DNA of 64,000 bases. Origin: an uncultured cyanobacterium (GTDB taxonomy: Bacteria > Cyanobacteriota > Cyanobacteriia > Thermostichales > Thermostichaceae). A program made the translations under genes and the position numbers. Location of the stretch: contig CALFBB010000011.1 of assembly GCA_937944885.1 (NCBI GenBank), positions 1 through 64,000 of the forward strand. Reading direction: 5' to 3'. Below the pieces are notes generated by a model. It ran no database searches and was not told the origin of the DNA. It saw nothing but the letters and a program-made list of their open reading frames with translations. The first letter of the stretch is position 1; every line of letters starts with the position of its first letter. This document shows positions 25,825 through 34,863 of the stretch, piece by piece.

Positions 25825-26127
25825 ATAAGCGCAGGTAGACTATCGTGCGTGACGTCCCGGCAACTAACTGTAATCACCAGCAAAGGGCGGATTTCTCGGC
25901 TCTTTCCACCCAAAGTGAGGTGACGTCCAACCCCACTTCCCCCATTCTACCGATGTACTGAACCTGTACCAAACCTCTTCCCAACATTTTCCTGCAGGGG
26001 GGCAGAGGGAGCCTGGCGGGGAGGCTGACTCAGGACCCAACCTGGCTAAAGCTAGGCTGAAAGCCTCGGTAGCTGTCTAGCTGATTACCTTGTGCCCCCT
26101 CAAGCAGCTGCCGGAATTGCCCATGGC
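25825..26127. other. gene-free gap between pentapeptide gene and vipp1
   Basis: About 300 bases containing the pentapeptide gene's upstream region and the 3' flank of vipp1. No ORF, RNA gene or clear intrinsic terminator is recognised. Confidence 0.35.
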
Positions 26128-26892
26128 TCAGAGCTGGTCGAGCTCTTTGCGCAGATTTTCCAACTCCAGATCAACCTTATCGCCCTCAAACGATTGGGCC
26201 GCCGGCTGTTTCTTCTCCCCAGAGGGCAACTGGCCCTGTACGGCAGCTTTCAGCATCATGAGCTCGTGATCCACATCGGATCCACCTGCTTCTAGGGCAG
26301 CAAATTGGTTTTCGAGCCTGTCCACTGATAACTCTGCTACTGCTGCGGATTGGGCCTCGAGAGCGTTGACCTTTTCTTCCATGCGCTCAAAGGCAGCAAA
26401 GGCATTGGTGGTGTTCACCCGCCCGATCACCTCGTTGATTTGCTGGGAGGCTTTGGCCGAGCGAGCGCGGGCAATCAGCATATCCTTTTTGGTCTTGGCT
26501 TCGGAGATTTTGCTCTCCAGCTTGATCATGTTGGCTTTTAGCGTTTCCACCTGCTTAGTCTGCTCATCCAACTGCCGCTTCATGCTCTGGGCGGTTTCAC
26601 TGAAGGTTTTCTTCCGCACCAGGGCCTCACGAGCTAGGGCTTCATTGTTGTTGCGCAGGGCTAGCTCGGCGCGGCTTTGCCATTCGTTAACACTTTGTAG
26701 CGCCTGCTCATACTGCCGTTCCATCCGCTTTTGGCTGGCAATGGCCTGAGCTACCGCTTGCCGCATCTGGTAGTGATCCTCGGACATATCTTGGATGGTT
26801 TGGTTCAAGATTTTTTCCGGATCCTCAGCGCTACTAACCAGCGCGTTAATGTTGGATCTGATAATGCGGCTGACCCGATCGAACAATCCCAT
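26128..26892 (-). CDS. vipp1: Vipp1/IM30 membrane-remodelling protein
   Basis: A 254-residue PspA/IM30-family protein: MGLFDRVSRIIRSNINALVS is the amphipathic lipid-binding helix alpha-0, and the long coiled-coil hairpin (ILNQTIQDMSEDHYQMRQAV onward) follows. The C-terminal extension ending VDLELENLRKELDQL separates Vipp1 from PspA. Vipp1 forms ESCRT-III-like rings and rods that maintain and build thylakoid membranes. It stands alone on the minus strand with a ~300-base upstream gap. Confidence 0.95.
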   Translation of the reverse strand: MGLFDRVSRIIRSNINALVSSAEDPEKILNQTIQDMSEDHYQMRQAVAQAIASQKRMERQYEQALQSVNEWQSRAELALRNNNEALAREALVRKKTFSETAQSMKRQLDEQTKQVETLKANMIKLESKISEAKTKKDMLIARARSAKASQQINEVIGRVNTTNAFAAFERMEEKVNALEAQSAAVAELSVDRLENQFAALEAGGSDVDHELMMLKAAVQGQLPSGEKKQPAAQSFEGDKVDLELENLRKELDQL

Positions 26893-27193
26893 CTGATCTG
26901 TCTCCCTAGCAGTCTGACCTCATGCTACCCTTGCCACTCTGGTAACTTCCAGTCTTTTTTATTCCAGCTCAGGCCAATCCTAGCAAGTAAACCAATAGTT
27001 GGTGAGTGTGGGATGATTCCCCACACCTGTGGGCCCCAGATAGGGCCAGCTGCTGGGACGGGATTGTCAAGGGTTGTCGGTACTTGGGAAAACCTAGGTT
27101 CTGGGAAGGGTTGGTGGCTGCCTTTACTCGCCTTTACTCACATTGAGATGAACAAACCTAATGATGGACTCAGTCAGACAGATAAAAAAACTC
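26893..27193. other. gene-free gap upstream of vipp1
   Basis: About 300 bases that must contain the vipp1 promoter. A near-perfect duplication CCTTTACTC(G/A) is present at 27121-27140. No other structure is evident. Confidence 0.35.
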
Positions 27194-28474
27194 CTAAAAA
27201 AACTCCACAATATCGCTGTAGGAGCGAGGGAAAATCAACCACACTTGCAGTTGGGTTTCCACCAGAGCACGCACCAGTGGGGAAAGATGAGCAATTTCTT
27301 CGTAGCCCCGCTCGGTTTTGAGTTGGATCCCTTGCTCGTAAAGGCTGTAGCCTTGGGTATGTGCTGAGCGGATCCCTAGGTAACTTTCTGGATCCAGGCC
27401 ATCCTGCTGCATCTTTTCGCTCACAGCAGCGATCAGGGTTTGGCGGCCTTCTGCCGACAAATGGGTGATATTGCGGGCCTTAAATAGATCCCGATCCAGG
27501 TAGCGCCGCGACAGATCTGACAAGATGGGATCCTTGCCCATCATGGCCCAAAAGCGTAAAGGGTAACTAAAAACAATATCATCCGCTGCCAAGTAAACCG
27601 ATAAAGGCAACTCAAAGGGATCCCCTTTTTGCACAGCAATGGCAGCCCAGGACCAAGCTGTCAAGATGGGATCCAGTTCGATTTCTCCCCTTTGCAAGAG
27701 AACCTGAACCCGCTTAAACAGCCGATCCAAGATAAAGCGGGCGCACAAACTCTTCGGGTGCTGGTAGACCTGGGTATACATGAAGTAGCGCACCACCAGG
27801 TAATGCTCGATTGCTCCTAGTCCCTTGCGGGCTGGGATGCACAGGGATCCGGTTTCCGGGTCGTAATCGAGCACCGTAACAATCCGATCCAAATCCAAAT
27901 GGCCGTACTGGGCGCCTGTGAGCAAGCTATCCCGCATCAGGTAATCGAAGCGATCACAGTCGAGTTGGCTAGAGATCAGTTGCCCCACTAGGGGCAGGGG
28001 AAACTGCTTCTGCAACACCTGCTGCAGCTGCAGCGGTAGCTGCGCATCAAACTCCGCTAGCAGAGCAGAAACCTGTGGATCCTCTTGGAGGATGCGGGCG
28101 GTCCAGGTTTCGTGCTGACAGCCGAAGATCTCTTCTCCAGCATGGCTAAAGGGGCTATGGCCAATATCATGCAACAGGGCAGAGGTCAGGGTCACAGCGC
28201 GGTAGGGCCGCAACTCAGGGTAGCGGCGGGCCAGTTTGTCAAAGAGGCGGCGGGCAACGTGCAGCACCCCCAGGGAGTGGGTAAACCGGGATCCCTCTGC
28301 TCCGTGAAAGGTAAAAAAGGCCGTATCCAACTGACGAATTCGGCGCAAGCGCTGAAAAGCGGGGGTATCGATTAGGCGAATCAGCAGTGCTTCGATAGCA
28401 TCCCCTCCATCGAGGCTGATGGCGCCATGGAGAGGATCGTGATAGGTGCGGGATTTGCAAAAACGCAGCGCCAT
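27194..28474 (-). CDS. HD-domain phosphohydrolase (dGTPase/SAMHD1-like)
   Basis: A 426-residue HD-superfamily metal-dependent hydrolase. The motif order is H...FTHSLGVLHVARRL, then SALLHDIGHSPFSHAGE (the HD doublet), and DRFDYLMRD further on, which supplies another metal or substrate residue. The length and the pattern match the YdhJ/SAMHD1-like group, whose characterised members hydrolyse deoxynucleoside triphosphates. Substrate is inferred. The N-terminus (MALRFCKSRTYHDPLHGAI) matches the family start. Confidence 0.85.
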   Translation of the reverse strand: MALRFCKSRTYHDPLHGAISLDGGDAIEALLIRLIDTPAFQRLRRIRQLDTAFFTFHGAEGSRFTHSLGVLHVARRLFDKLARRYPELRPYRAVTLTSALLHDIGHSPFSHAGEEIFGCQHETWTARILQEDPQVSALLAEFDAQLPLQLQQVLQKQFPLPLVGQLISSQLDCDRFDYLMRDSLLTGAQYGHLDLDRIVTVLDYDPETGSLCIPARKGLGAIEHYLVVRYFMYTQVYQHPKSLCARFILDRLFKRVQVLLQRGEIELDPILTAWSWAAIAVQKGDPFELPLSVYLAADDIVFSYPLRFWAMMGKDPILSDLSRRYLDRDLFKARNITHLSAEGRQTLIAAVSEKMQQDGLDPESYLGIRSAHTQGYSLYEQGIQLKTERGYEEIAHLSPLVRALVETQLQVWLIFPRSYSDIVEFF

Positions 28475-28657
28475 ACCCCAGGATACTCCTTTTTTCCCAG
28501 ATTCCGGGTCTAGCTGCTCTCTATCGGGCTTTGGAAAAAAGCTGCAACTGAGTTTGATTCTTGTTTCAGCACTGGCGGAGAGAAACCGTTAGAGTGAACA
28601 GGCAAGGATTTCCTGTGTACAGGGATCCACCTAATCTTGAAGGGGAGGACAACCGTC

Positions 28658-28825
28658 ATGTCCACTGGTACTCTTGTCCGTTGTGCCTGTGACCATTGCA
28701 ATTGTAGTTTTGACAGCAGCCAAGGCTTTGTCTACGAAGGGAAATTCTATTGCAGTGAAGCCTGTGCCACCCACAACCATGAGCATCCCTCCGATTGCTG
28801 TGTTGCTGCCCATTGTTGTCAGTAA
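28658..28825 (+). CDS. smtA: SmtA/BmtA-type bacterial metallothionein
   Basis: A 55-residue cysteine-rich protein: LVRCACDHCNC, FYCSEACA, then DCC and HCC. Cys are at 9, 11, 14, 16, 32, 36, 47, 48, 53 and 54, with His at 13, 39, 41, 43 and 52. This is the SmtA layout, with a zinc-finger-like YCSEAC core, and it should bind a Zn4-type cluster for zinc and cadmium storage or detoxification. It has ten Cys where Synechococcus 7942 SmtA has nine. The start is ATG 28658 with GGGGAGG upstream. The repressor gene smtB is not adjacent. Confidence 0.93.
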   Translation: MSTGTLVRCACDHCNCSFDSSQGFVYEGKFYCSEACATHNHEHPSDCCVAAHCCQ

Positions 28826-28999
28826 GGCTCCCTTGCTTGGGTTTTTCTAGCGGGATCCCTTTAACCTGATCAACTTGGCCGACCCATTCCATCCATCCAA
28901 CTCTCAACTGAGCTACTGTCTGGTTTTGCTGCTGCCTGGCCCCGAGGCAGGGCAGTTTCTGATAGGCTCCTGAGGGTTACTTTTTTTCTGATTCAGTTC

Positions 29000-31264
29000 A
29001 TGCACTACCGCTGGGATTTACTTCCCACCCCCCCTCAGTTCAACCTGGAGCTGAGTCGCCAATACGGTAAATATGTAGCCAAGCTATTGGCGCTGCGCGG
29101 GTTGCATACCCCAGAGCAGGTACAGGCCTTTTTGCATCCGGAGTGCTATATCCCTACTCCCCCCGAATCCCTACCGGATTTGGAGAAAGCTGTGAAAAGG
29201 CTGTTGCGGGCGCGAGAGTCAGAGGAGAAAGTCTGGATTTGGGGGGATTTTGATTGTGACGGGGTAACTGGCACAACTTTGTTGCTGTCAGCGTTGCAAC
29301 CGCTGGGGTTCCAGGTGCAGTTTACCCTGCCCCTGCGCAGTGGAGAAGGTCACGGACTGAATCGACCGCGGCTGGAGCAGATCTTGGCCCAGGGCTGCCA
29401 GGTGCTGGTGACAGTGGATTGCGGGGTGAGCAACAGGGCTGAGATTGAACTGGCCCAATCTCAGGGGGTTGATGTGATCGTGACGGATCACCACACCCTA
29501 CCGGATCCCTTGCCGCCAGCCTACGCGGTTGTCAACCCGCTGCGCTTGCCACTTGAACATCCCTTGCGCTTCTTACCGGGGGTAGGGGTGGCCTACAAGC
29601 TGGTGGAAGCTCTCTACCAGGTGCTTGGGATCCCGGAGGTGGAGAAGTACCTGGACTTGGTGGCAGTGGGGATTGTGGCGGATGTCGCGGTGCTGCAGCG
29701 GGAGTGTCGCTATCTGGTGCAACGGGGGTTACTGGTTTTGGCCAATACCCAGCGTCTGGGGCTGCGGGCTTTACTAGAGCGGGAGATGGGTCAAGTACAG
29801 CGGCAGCTCTCTGCTCAGGATATCGGCTTTCGCATTGCCCCCAAGCTGAATGCCATTGGGCGTTTAGAGGATGCCAGCTTGGCAGTGGAGCTGTTGACCA
29901 CGACGGATCCGGTGCGGGCAGAGGAGCTAGTGCAGCAATTTGTAGCCACCAACGAGGAGCGCAAACAGCTTACCGAGCAGGTCATCCAGGAAGCCAGCCA
30001 ACAGGTGGAGAGCTTGGATCTGACCCAGGAACGGGCCATTGTTTTGGCAGCATCCGGCTGGAGTCAGGGGGTGGTGGGCATTGCCGCGGGGCGCTTGGCC
30101 GAGCAGTACGGCTGTCCGACGGTGTTGATTGCCAAGGATGAAGCTGTGGGGCGAGGCTATGGGTCGGGTCGTTCTATTCCGGGCGTGAATTTGCTAGAGG
30201 CCATTGAGGCAGTACGCCCCCTGCTGCTGGGGGGAGGAGGGCATCCTATGGCAGCAGGGATCCAAGTGGATCTCTCTTGCCTACCGGCCTTGCAACTGGC
30301 CTTGCGGCGGGAATTGGCCGCTCGCGTTAGCCCAGATCAACACACCCGTGCCCTGAACATCGAGATTGTCATCGATCTGGCCCTGCTGGAATTCCAAGGT
30401 CGGGATGCGGTGGCGGAGTTGGATGATCTCTACCAACAACTGCAGCTGCTACAACCCTTTGGGCACGGTAACCCCCTGCCTACAGTGGCACTGATGAATT
30501 TTCGTCCCAGCCGTTCCAATCCAAAAGCCTCGAGAAATGGCCAACACCTCAGTTTTCATCTGCAGGGGGCGCAGGGATCCCGTACCCTGTGGTTTTGGCG
30601 GGAAGGGGAACAACTGGCCAGTTTGGGACAACTGCCGGCTTTGGACATTGCCCTTTACCTGGAGGCCAGCCACCGGGATAACTCACCTTGGCAGGGGAGG
30701 GTCCTGGCGGTGCGGCCTGCCGGCGATTGGCAGGCTCCGGTCTCCACCTCTAGCAACCTACAAGTGGAGGACCGACGAGACAACCCTATGTTGGAGCCCA
30801 TAGGGTCTGCTAGCTGCTACGACGGACACCGGATCCCCCCTCCTGCCCCAGAACTGCTGCTGGCTCGCTGGCCTTGGTTACCGGCAGACTTGGCGGCGCT
30901 GTTGCAAGAGGTGCAACCCCAGAAGTTGATCTTGGCCGCTTCGGGTCATCGATGGGAGCAGATCCCCACCCAACTCACCCAGCTGATACAACTGTGGCAA
31001 TCCGGGCAACGGGATCCCCTCTATTTGTCTGAGGTGACGGGCTTTCCCGTCGAGTGGCTGGCAGAACTGTCTAGCTCCAAGCCAATCGCTCCCCTGCTGA
31101 TGAGCCGAGTTCAAGAATCCCAAGCCTTTCACCGCTGGTTAGATGAGGCCAGTCCCCAAGACATTCGCCAACTGTGCCAGCGGCTGTTGCGACCGGATCT
31201 GCTTTTGGTCGGTGCCGAGATAGAGCCGGGATCTGATTCCCATGGGTCAAGACAGAAGGCTTGA
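29000..31264 (+). CDS. recJ: single-stranded-DNA exonuclease RecJ
   Basis: A 754-residue DHH/DHHA1 phosphoesterase. Motif I is GDFDCDG (residues 82-88), motif III is VIVTDHH followed by LPPAYAVVNP, and the DHHA1 motif is GGGGHPMAAG. RecJ degrades single-stranded DNA 5' to 3' in mismatch repair and RecF recombination. The protein exceeds E. coli RecJ by roughly 175 residues; the extra C-terminal part (after about residue 590) is typical of cyanobacterial forms. It converges on the glycosyltransferase gene with a 12-base gap. Confidence 0.93.
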   Translation: MHYRWDLLPTPPQFNLELSRQYGKYVAKLLALRGLHTPEQVQAFLHPECYIPTPPESLPDLEKAVKRLLRARESEEKVWIWGDFDCDGVTGTTLLLSALQPLGFQVQFTLPLRSGEGHGLNRPRLEQILAQGCQVLVTVDCGVSNRAEIELAQSQGVDVIVTDHHTLPDPLPPAYAVVNPLRLPLEHPLRFLPGVGVAYKLVEALYQVLGIPEVEKYLDLVAVGIVADVAVLQRECRYLVQRGLLVLANTQRLGLRALLEREMGQVQRQLSAQDIGFRIAPKLNAIGRLEDASLAVELLTTTDPVRAEELVQQFVATNEERKQLTEQVIQEASQQVESLDLTQERAIVLAASGWSQGVVGIAAGRLAEQYGCPTVLIAKDEAVGRGYGSGRSIPGVNLLEAIEAVRPLLLGGGGHPMAAGIQVDLSCLPALQLALRRELAARVSPDQHTRALNIEIVIDLALLEFQGRDAVAELDDLYQQLQLLQPFGHGNPLPTVALMNFRPSRSNPKASRNGQHLSFHLQGAQGSRTLWFWREGEQLASLGQLPALDIALYLEASHRDNSPWQGRVLAVRPAGDWQAPVSTSSNLQVEDRRDNPMLEPIGSASCYDGHRIPPPAPELLLARWPWLPADLAALLQEVQPQKLILAASGHRWEQIPTQLTQLIQLWQSGQRDPLYLSEVTGFPVEWLAELSSSKPIAPLLMSRVQESQAFHRWLDEASPQDIRQLCQRLLRPDLLLVGAEIEPGSDSHGSRQKA

Positions 31265-31275
31265 AAAAGCGGGTG

Positions 31276-32268
31276 TTACGCCTTTCCGGCCGGAGGAGCA
31301 GGTTGCTGCAACCGCTGGAAGTCTTTGTAAGCTAAATAGACCGCCTGTACGTTGTACCAATTCAAGAAAAACAGCCGGCACAGCTCCAGGGCCAGTTGGG
31401 GGTGGCCCCGATCTATGAGCCAGCGCAGCAAAGGTTCCACTCGTTTTTCATTCAGCCACCCCCCCAAGGACAACACCCCCCAAAGGATTTGGTGTAGGGG
31501 CGTCAGTTGGATCATCAGGCGTACCTCCCAAGTAGGATGCTTTTGATAGAAGAGGATCGCCATACGAGCCCGCTGCTGCTCCCGCTCAATTAAAGCAGGG
31601 ATCTGTCTTAACTCAAAAGGAGGATGCCAGTGGTAACCGGTAGCCTGTGGACATTTCACCAAGCGCAGACCCAAGCGTTTGAGCCGTACCCCCAGTTCTA
31701 GATCTTCCCAGCCGTAGAGGTGAAACCGCTCATCAAAAGGGCCAGCTGAGGTCTCACAGGCCAGTTCTAACCAGCGGCGGGCAATAGCCACATTGCCGGT
31801 GGCAAAAAAAGCTGCCGAAAAGTCAGTCGGCTTAAAGGGCTCAGAACGAGGATCCTGAAAATTGCTGGTGTTAATCACCCGCCCGTAGGTGAACACTTTA
31901 CCCTCATCGGCCCGCTGCGGATCCCCGGTTACCCCTTGCTGCCGGAGCGTCTGGGCATGGCTGGCCAAGAAATGCTCCACCACCACCAAATCACTGTCGA
32001 TAAAAACAATCACCGATCCCCGCGCATGGCGGAAGCCAAGGTTACGAGCAGCAGCAGGGCCTCTATGCTCCTGACGCAGCAGCTGGAGATGGGGAAGCAG
32101 CACAGGGTTGGTTTGCAACCATTCCACCGTGCCATCTTCAGAACCGTCATCCACAACCACCACCTCATAGCCTTGGTAGAAGCCAGGCTGCTGCTGGGCC
32201 AAAGCCTGCAGACACTGGGCCAAAATGGGACGGCGGTTGTAGGTGGGGATAATAACGCTAAAGTACAC
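31276..32268 (-). CDS. family 2 glycosyltransferase
   Basis: A 330-residue GT-A enzyme. The N-terminus MYFSVIIPTYNRRPILAQCL, the sugar-nucleotide Asp in VVVVDDGSEDGT, and the DxD-like FIDSDLVVVEHF are clear, followed by the acceptor-side GWEDLELGVRLKRLG. It probably transfers a sugar from a nucleotide donor to a cell-surface glycan or lipid at the cytoplasmic face. There is no membrane segment of typical length. No other surface-polysaccharide genes are adjacent, so the acceptor is unknown. Confidence 0.88.
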   Translation of the reverse strand: MYFSVIIPTYNRRPILAQCLQALAQQQPGFYQGYEVVVVDDGSEDGTVEWLQTNPVLLPHLQLLRQEHRGPAAARNLGFRHARGSVIVFIDSDLVVVEHFLASHAQTLRQQGVTGDPQRADEGKVFTYGRVINTSNFQDPRSEPFKPTDFSAAFFATGNVAIARRWLELACETSAGPFDERFHLYGWEDLELGVRLKRLGLRLVKCPQATGYHWHPPFELRQIPALIEREQQRARMAILFYQKHPTWEVRLMIQLTPLHQILWGVLSLGGWLNEKRVEPLLRWLIDRGHPQLALELCRLFFLNWYNVQAVYLAYKDFQRLQQPAPPAGKA

Positions 32269-32682
32269 CGGGGATCCCTGCTGCTAAGTGAATCAAGTTG
32301 ATCACAAGCAGAAGTGTTGATAGAAAACTTAAGAGGGCAGAAGAGAAGCAAGAAACATCTCGTACCCTTTCCCTACAAAGATCCTTAAAAGAATTAAAAG
32401 ATAGCTAACATAGCTTGACATCTTTCGCAGCTATTGTCAAGTCCATCCCCAAGCACCTGATCCCTTGCCGCTACTCTGTCCTGAACGCCCAACTCCTCTT
32501 CAAAATTTGGCTAACCAGTATACTTGATCCAAGTTTGAGTTGCAGGAGAGCACCGTTCTATCGGCTAAAGCCCTCAGGAATTAGGGTATGTAGGTCCACT
32601 TGCTGCAAAGCCAATCAAACTGGAAAAAATTATTGCCTTTGCAAGACCTATAGCTATCTAATGTTGAAGGTCAAGCAAAACC

Positions 32683-32704
32683 ATAGTTACTCAATAGTTA
32701 CTCA
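32683..32704. repeat. 11-bp tandem duplication
   Basis: ATAGTTACTCA is repeated twice without spacer in the AT-rich gap. Confidence 0.7.
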
Positions 32705-32748
32705 TCAGAGGTGATGTTTCTTACTAAATGCGTCAGTCATCATACTTT

Positions 32749-32780
32749 ATTATACTAATAATGAATTATACTAATAATAA
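32749..32780. repeat. 16-bp tandem duplication, one mismatch
   Basis: ATTATACTAATAATGA is followed by ATTATACTAATAATAA. The copies differ at one base. Confidence 0.7.
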
Positions 32781-32913
32781 GCAAGATATTTTCTACTATG
32801 ATAGTTATCATTAAGTAAAGCTCTTGAATGAGTTTAGCATGAAAGAAAAAATACTGTGCCAATTGTCATGCCTAAATGGATAGAGGCCTAAACGCTGGAA
32901 TCAATCTGAAGAA

Positions 32914-33040
32914 CTGCCCAAGTGCCTCAAGCTCTGGGGGAATTGACGCCTGTGCAGAGGCAGACCCACTTGGGGGTGTAGCTCCCAAGGCTTCCTGGAA
33001 GGTAAGTATCAAGCGGGTTCCACTCAGTCCTTGGGAGCAG
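32914..33040 (+). ncRNA. candidate structured RNA
   Basis: Two long arms pair across ~127 bases. CTGCCCAAG (32914-32922) pairs with CTTGGGAGCAG (33030-33040) with a 2-base bulge. CTGGGGGAA (32934-32942) pairs with TTCCACTCAG (33018-33027) with one bulged A and one G-U. TTGA (32943-32946) pairs with TCAA (33009-33012). Inside are three hairpins: GCCT/AGGC (32948-32961), CTTGGG/CCCAAG (32969-32989) and CTTC/GAAG (32991-33001). It could be a free small RNA or a leader of the lipoprotein gene at 33136. It lacks the SRP and RNase P signature motifs. No family is recognised. Confidence 0.35.
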
Positions 33041-33135
33041 GTTGGATAGGTTGGGATAGGTCTTACAGAGCGGTATCCGTATTGTGTTCAGCAGGGGTAT
33101 CCGCTATAACCCAGTCAGGGACCCTAAAGGTCTGG

Positions 33136-33768
33136 ATGGATACGAGGGGTTGGACAACACAGAGGAAATGGGTGGCCGGGCTGGCGCTTCTAGGGGGAGT
33201 GGCGGTTGCCTGTCGCACCACCCCGGTTTTCTTCTCCAGGGAGGTCGTCCCGCTAACGCAAACGGAGGGGGTTCAACCTCAGAAGGCGATTCGCCAACAC
33301 ATCAGCAAAGACGGTACCCGTTTTCAAGCTTCTCTGGGGGATACTTTTGCTCTTCCGGCCCACTTTCCGGCTTACTTGCAACTGCCTGGGGCTATCGTGA
33401 TCTCTTCCGGTCAGATTTGGGATCGCGAGGGGGGCATTAGCTCCCTACTGTTGCAAACCTCTCTTTCTGGGCAAGAGATTGGCACTTACTATCGTCGCCA
33501 TCTTTGGGGTCGAGGCTGGGAGATCCTCTCGGATATTGAGCAGCCAGGCGGGATCCGCACCCTGGTGTTTGAGTCACCCCAGCGCCTGCCGCAAATGTCG
33601 CAACAGGTGGTGATCCAGGTGGGATCCCCCCGCCAAGGCACAGACCCAACCCAACAACGGGATATCCTGATTCTGCTCAGCACAGTCCCTACCGGCGACC
33701 CTGGGATCCGGAGTGAGGGATCTCCGGTGAAAGGCTGGAGCAAAAGCACACCTTTTCCTTCTCCCTAG
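33136..33768 (+). CDS. putative lipoprotein of unknown function
   Basis: From ATG 33136 the 210-residue product has a signal-like N-terminus: a basic TTQRK, the hydrophobic run WVAGLALLGGVAVAC, and Cys as a possible lipid attachment site. The lipobox is imperfect. The mature part has LPAHFPAYLQLPGAIVISSGQIW and GTYYRRHLWGRGWEIL, a layout seen in cyanobacterial secreted proteins of unknown role. AAAGG precedes the start. It lies four bases before the SRPBCC gene, so the two form an operon. Confidence 0.65.
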   Translation: MDTRGWTTQRKWVAGLALLGGVAVACRTTPVFFSREVVPLTQTEGVQPQKAIRQHISKDGTRFQASLGDTFALPAHFPAYLQLPGAIVISSGQIWDREGGISSLLLQTSLSGQEIGTYYRRHLWGRGWEILSDIEQPGGIRTLVFESPQRLPQMSQQVVIQVGSPRQGTDPTQQRDILILLSTVPTGDPGIRSEGSPVKGWSKSTPFPSP

Positions 33769-33771
33769 AAG

Positions 33772-34209
33772 ATGCCTCTGTACACCCAATCGATTCAAAT
33801 TGCTGCTTCCATCCCTCAGGTGGATCGCTGTATCACAGACCTAGAGCTGATGAAACGTTGGCTTAACCCCTTGTTGCAGTGTGAGGCAGTGGGATCCCCT
33901 ACAGCCAAGCTGGGCAGCCGCTACCGCTTCCGGTTGCGCATCCCCTGGCTTGCCCCGCAGCTAGAGTGCGTCATCACAGAGCGGGCCCTGGGGTTGGTGC
34001 AGTGGCAGTTTGAAGGATTTTTCCTAGGAACCGACCGCTGGGAATGTCAGGCAGAACCGGGAGGAACTCTGTTGCTGAATCGGTTTGAGTTTTGCATTCC
34101 CAATCCCTGGGTAGCAGCAGGATTTAACTTGGTAGCAGCAGGCCTAACCCAGCAGGATATGCGAGCTCAACTCCGCCGACTGAAGGCGGTAGCAGAGTCT
34201 TTGAGTTAG
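33772..34209 (+). CDS. SRPBCC-fold protein
   Basis: A 145-residue START/Bet v1-like (SRPBCC) protein: IQIAASIPQVDRCITDLELMKRWLNPLLQCE is the usual first strand and helix with the xxWxxP segment, followed by alternating beta strands and a long C-terminal helix (LTQQDMRAQLRRLKAVAESL). Such proteins hold hydrophobic ligands in a cavity. The ligand is unknown. It directly follows the lipoprotein gene with a 3-base gap. Confidence 0.75.
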   Translation: MPLYTQSIQIAASIPQVDRCITDLELMKRWLNPLLQCEAVGSPTAKLGSRYRFRLRIPWLAPQLECVITERALGLVQWQFEGFFLGTDRWECQAEPGGTLLLNRFEFCIPNPWVAAGFNLVAAGLTQQDMRAQLRRLKAVAESLS

Positions 34210-34246
34210 GCTGGAGCCAGGTAGTAAAGAAATGTGACAGGCTGCC

Positions 34247-34828
34247 ATGAGCCCCAACACCGGACTGTTTAACCGTCGTTTTGCTGAGAACTTTATCCCC
34301 CAACCGGCCAACACCAGCCTGGAAATTGGCCAGCTGGCCCCTGATTTTCAGCTGCCGCGCGTACAAGGGGATCCTGTCCGTCTGTCGGATTACCGGGGTC
34401 GGCAACCGGTGATCTTGGCCTTTACCCGCATCTTTACAGAAAAACTGTTTTGCCCCTTCTGCTACCCCCACATCCAGGATCTCAAAGCCCGCTACGCCGA
34501 GATTCAAGCCCTAGGAGCAGAACTACTCATGATCACCAGCACCGATCCGGTGCAGAGCGAACAGATTCAAAAGGATCTGCAACTGCCTTATCCACTGCTG
34601 GTGGATCCCGACTGCACCACCTTCCGCCTCTACGGTGTTGGTCAGGCGCTAGGAGCACCCCTACCGGGGCAATTTGTAGTGGACAAGATGGGTAAACTGC
34701 GCTACAAGCATCTCTTTTCTTTTGCGGAGCCCAATGCCGACACGGACGAGGTGCTGCGGGTGTTGCGGGAAGGTCTGGAAACGGGTTGGGATGGCACACG
34801 CAGAGCAACCCCGATTCCCTTCTTGTAA
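34247..34828 (+). CDS. peroxiredoxin-like (AhpC/TSA family) protein
   Basis: A 193-residue thioredoxin-fold protein. LEIGQLAPDFQLPRVQGDPVRLSDYRG is the AhpC/TSA opening, and VILAFTRIFTEKLFCPFCYPHI carries a CPFC motif at the peroxidatic position, as in PRX-like2/redoxin groups rather than classical 2-Cys peroxiredoxins. QFVVDKMGKLRYKHLF closes the fold. It probably reduces peroxides or disulfides in the cytoplasm. Confidence 0.82.
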   Translation: MSPNTGLFNRRFAENFIPQPANTSLEIGQLAPDFQLPRVQGDPVRLSDYRGRQPVILAFTRIFTEKLFCPFCYPHIQDLKARYAEIQALGAELLMITSTDPVQSEQIQKDLQLPYPLLVDPDCTTFRLYGVGQALGAPLPGQFVVDKMGKLRYKHLFSFAEPNADTDEVLRVLREGLETGWDGTRRATPIPFL

Positions 34829-34863
34829 AGTGGTGCGAGACCATCTGTAGGGGGAGAAAGGCT

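Larger units (their letters stand above)
32269..32913. other. AT-rich gene-free stretch
   Basis: About 650 bases with visibly lower GC than the flanks, especially 32640-32860. It contains two tandem duplications (32683-32704 and 32749-32780). The only ORF (32415-32714) has no ribosome site or family likeness. It may be a site of past insertion and loss. Confidence 0.5.

Noticed and set aside
32415-32714. 99-residue ORF in the AT-rich gap
   Set aside because: No ribosome site, no domain, and spans a tandem duplication.
32914-33040. SRP RNA or RNase P RNA in the structured segment
   Set aside because: Lacks the SRP GGAA-tetraloop/asymmetric-loop signature and the RNase P GAGGAAAGTC box.
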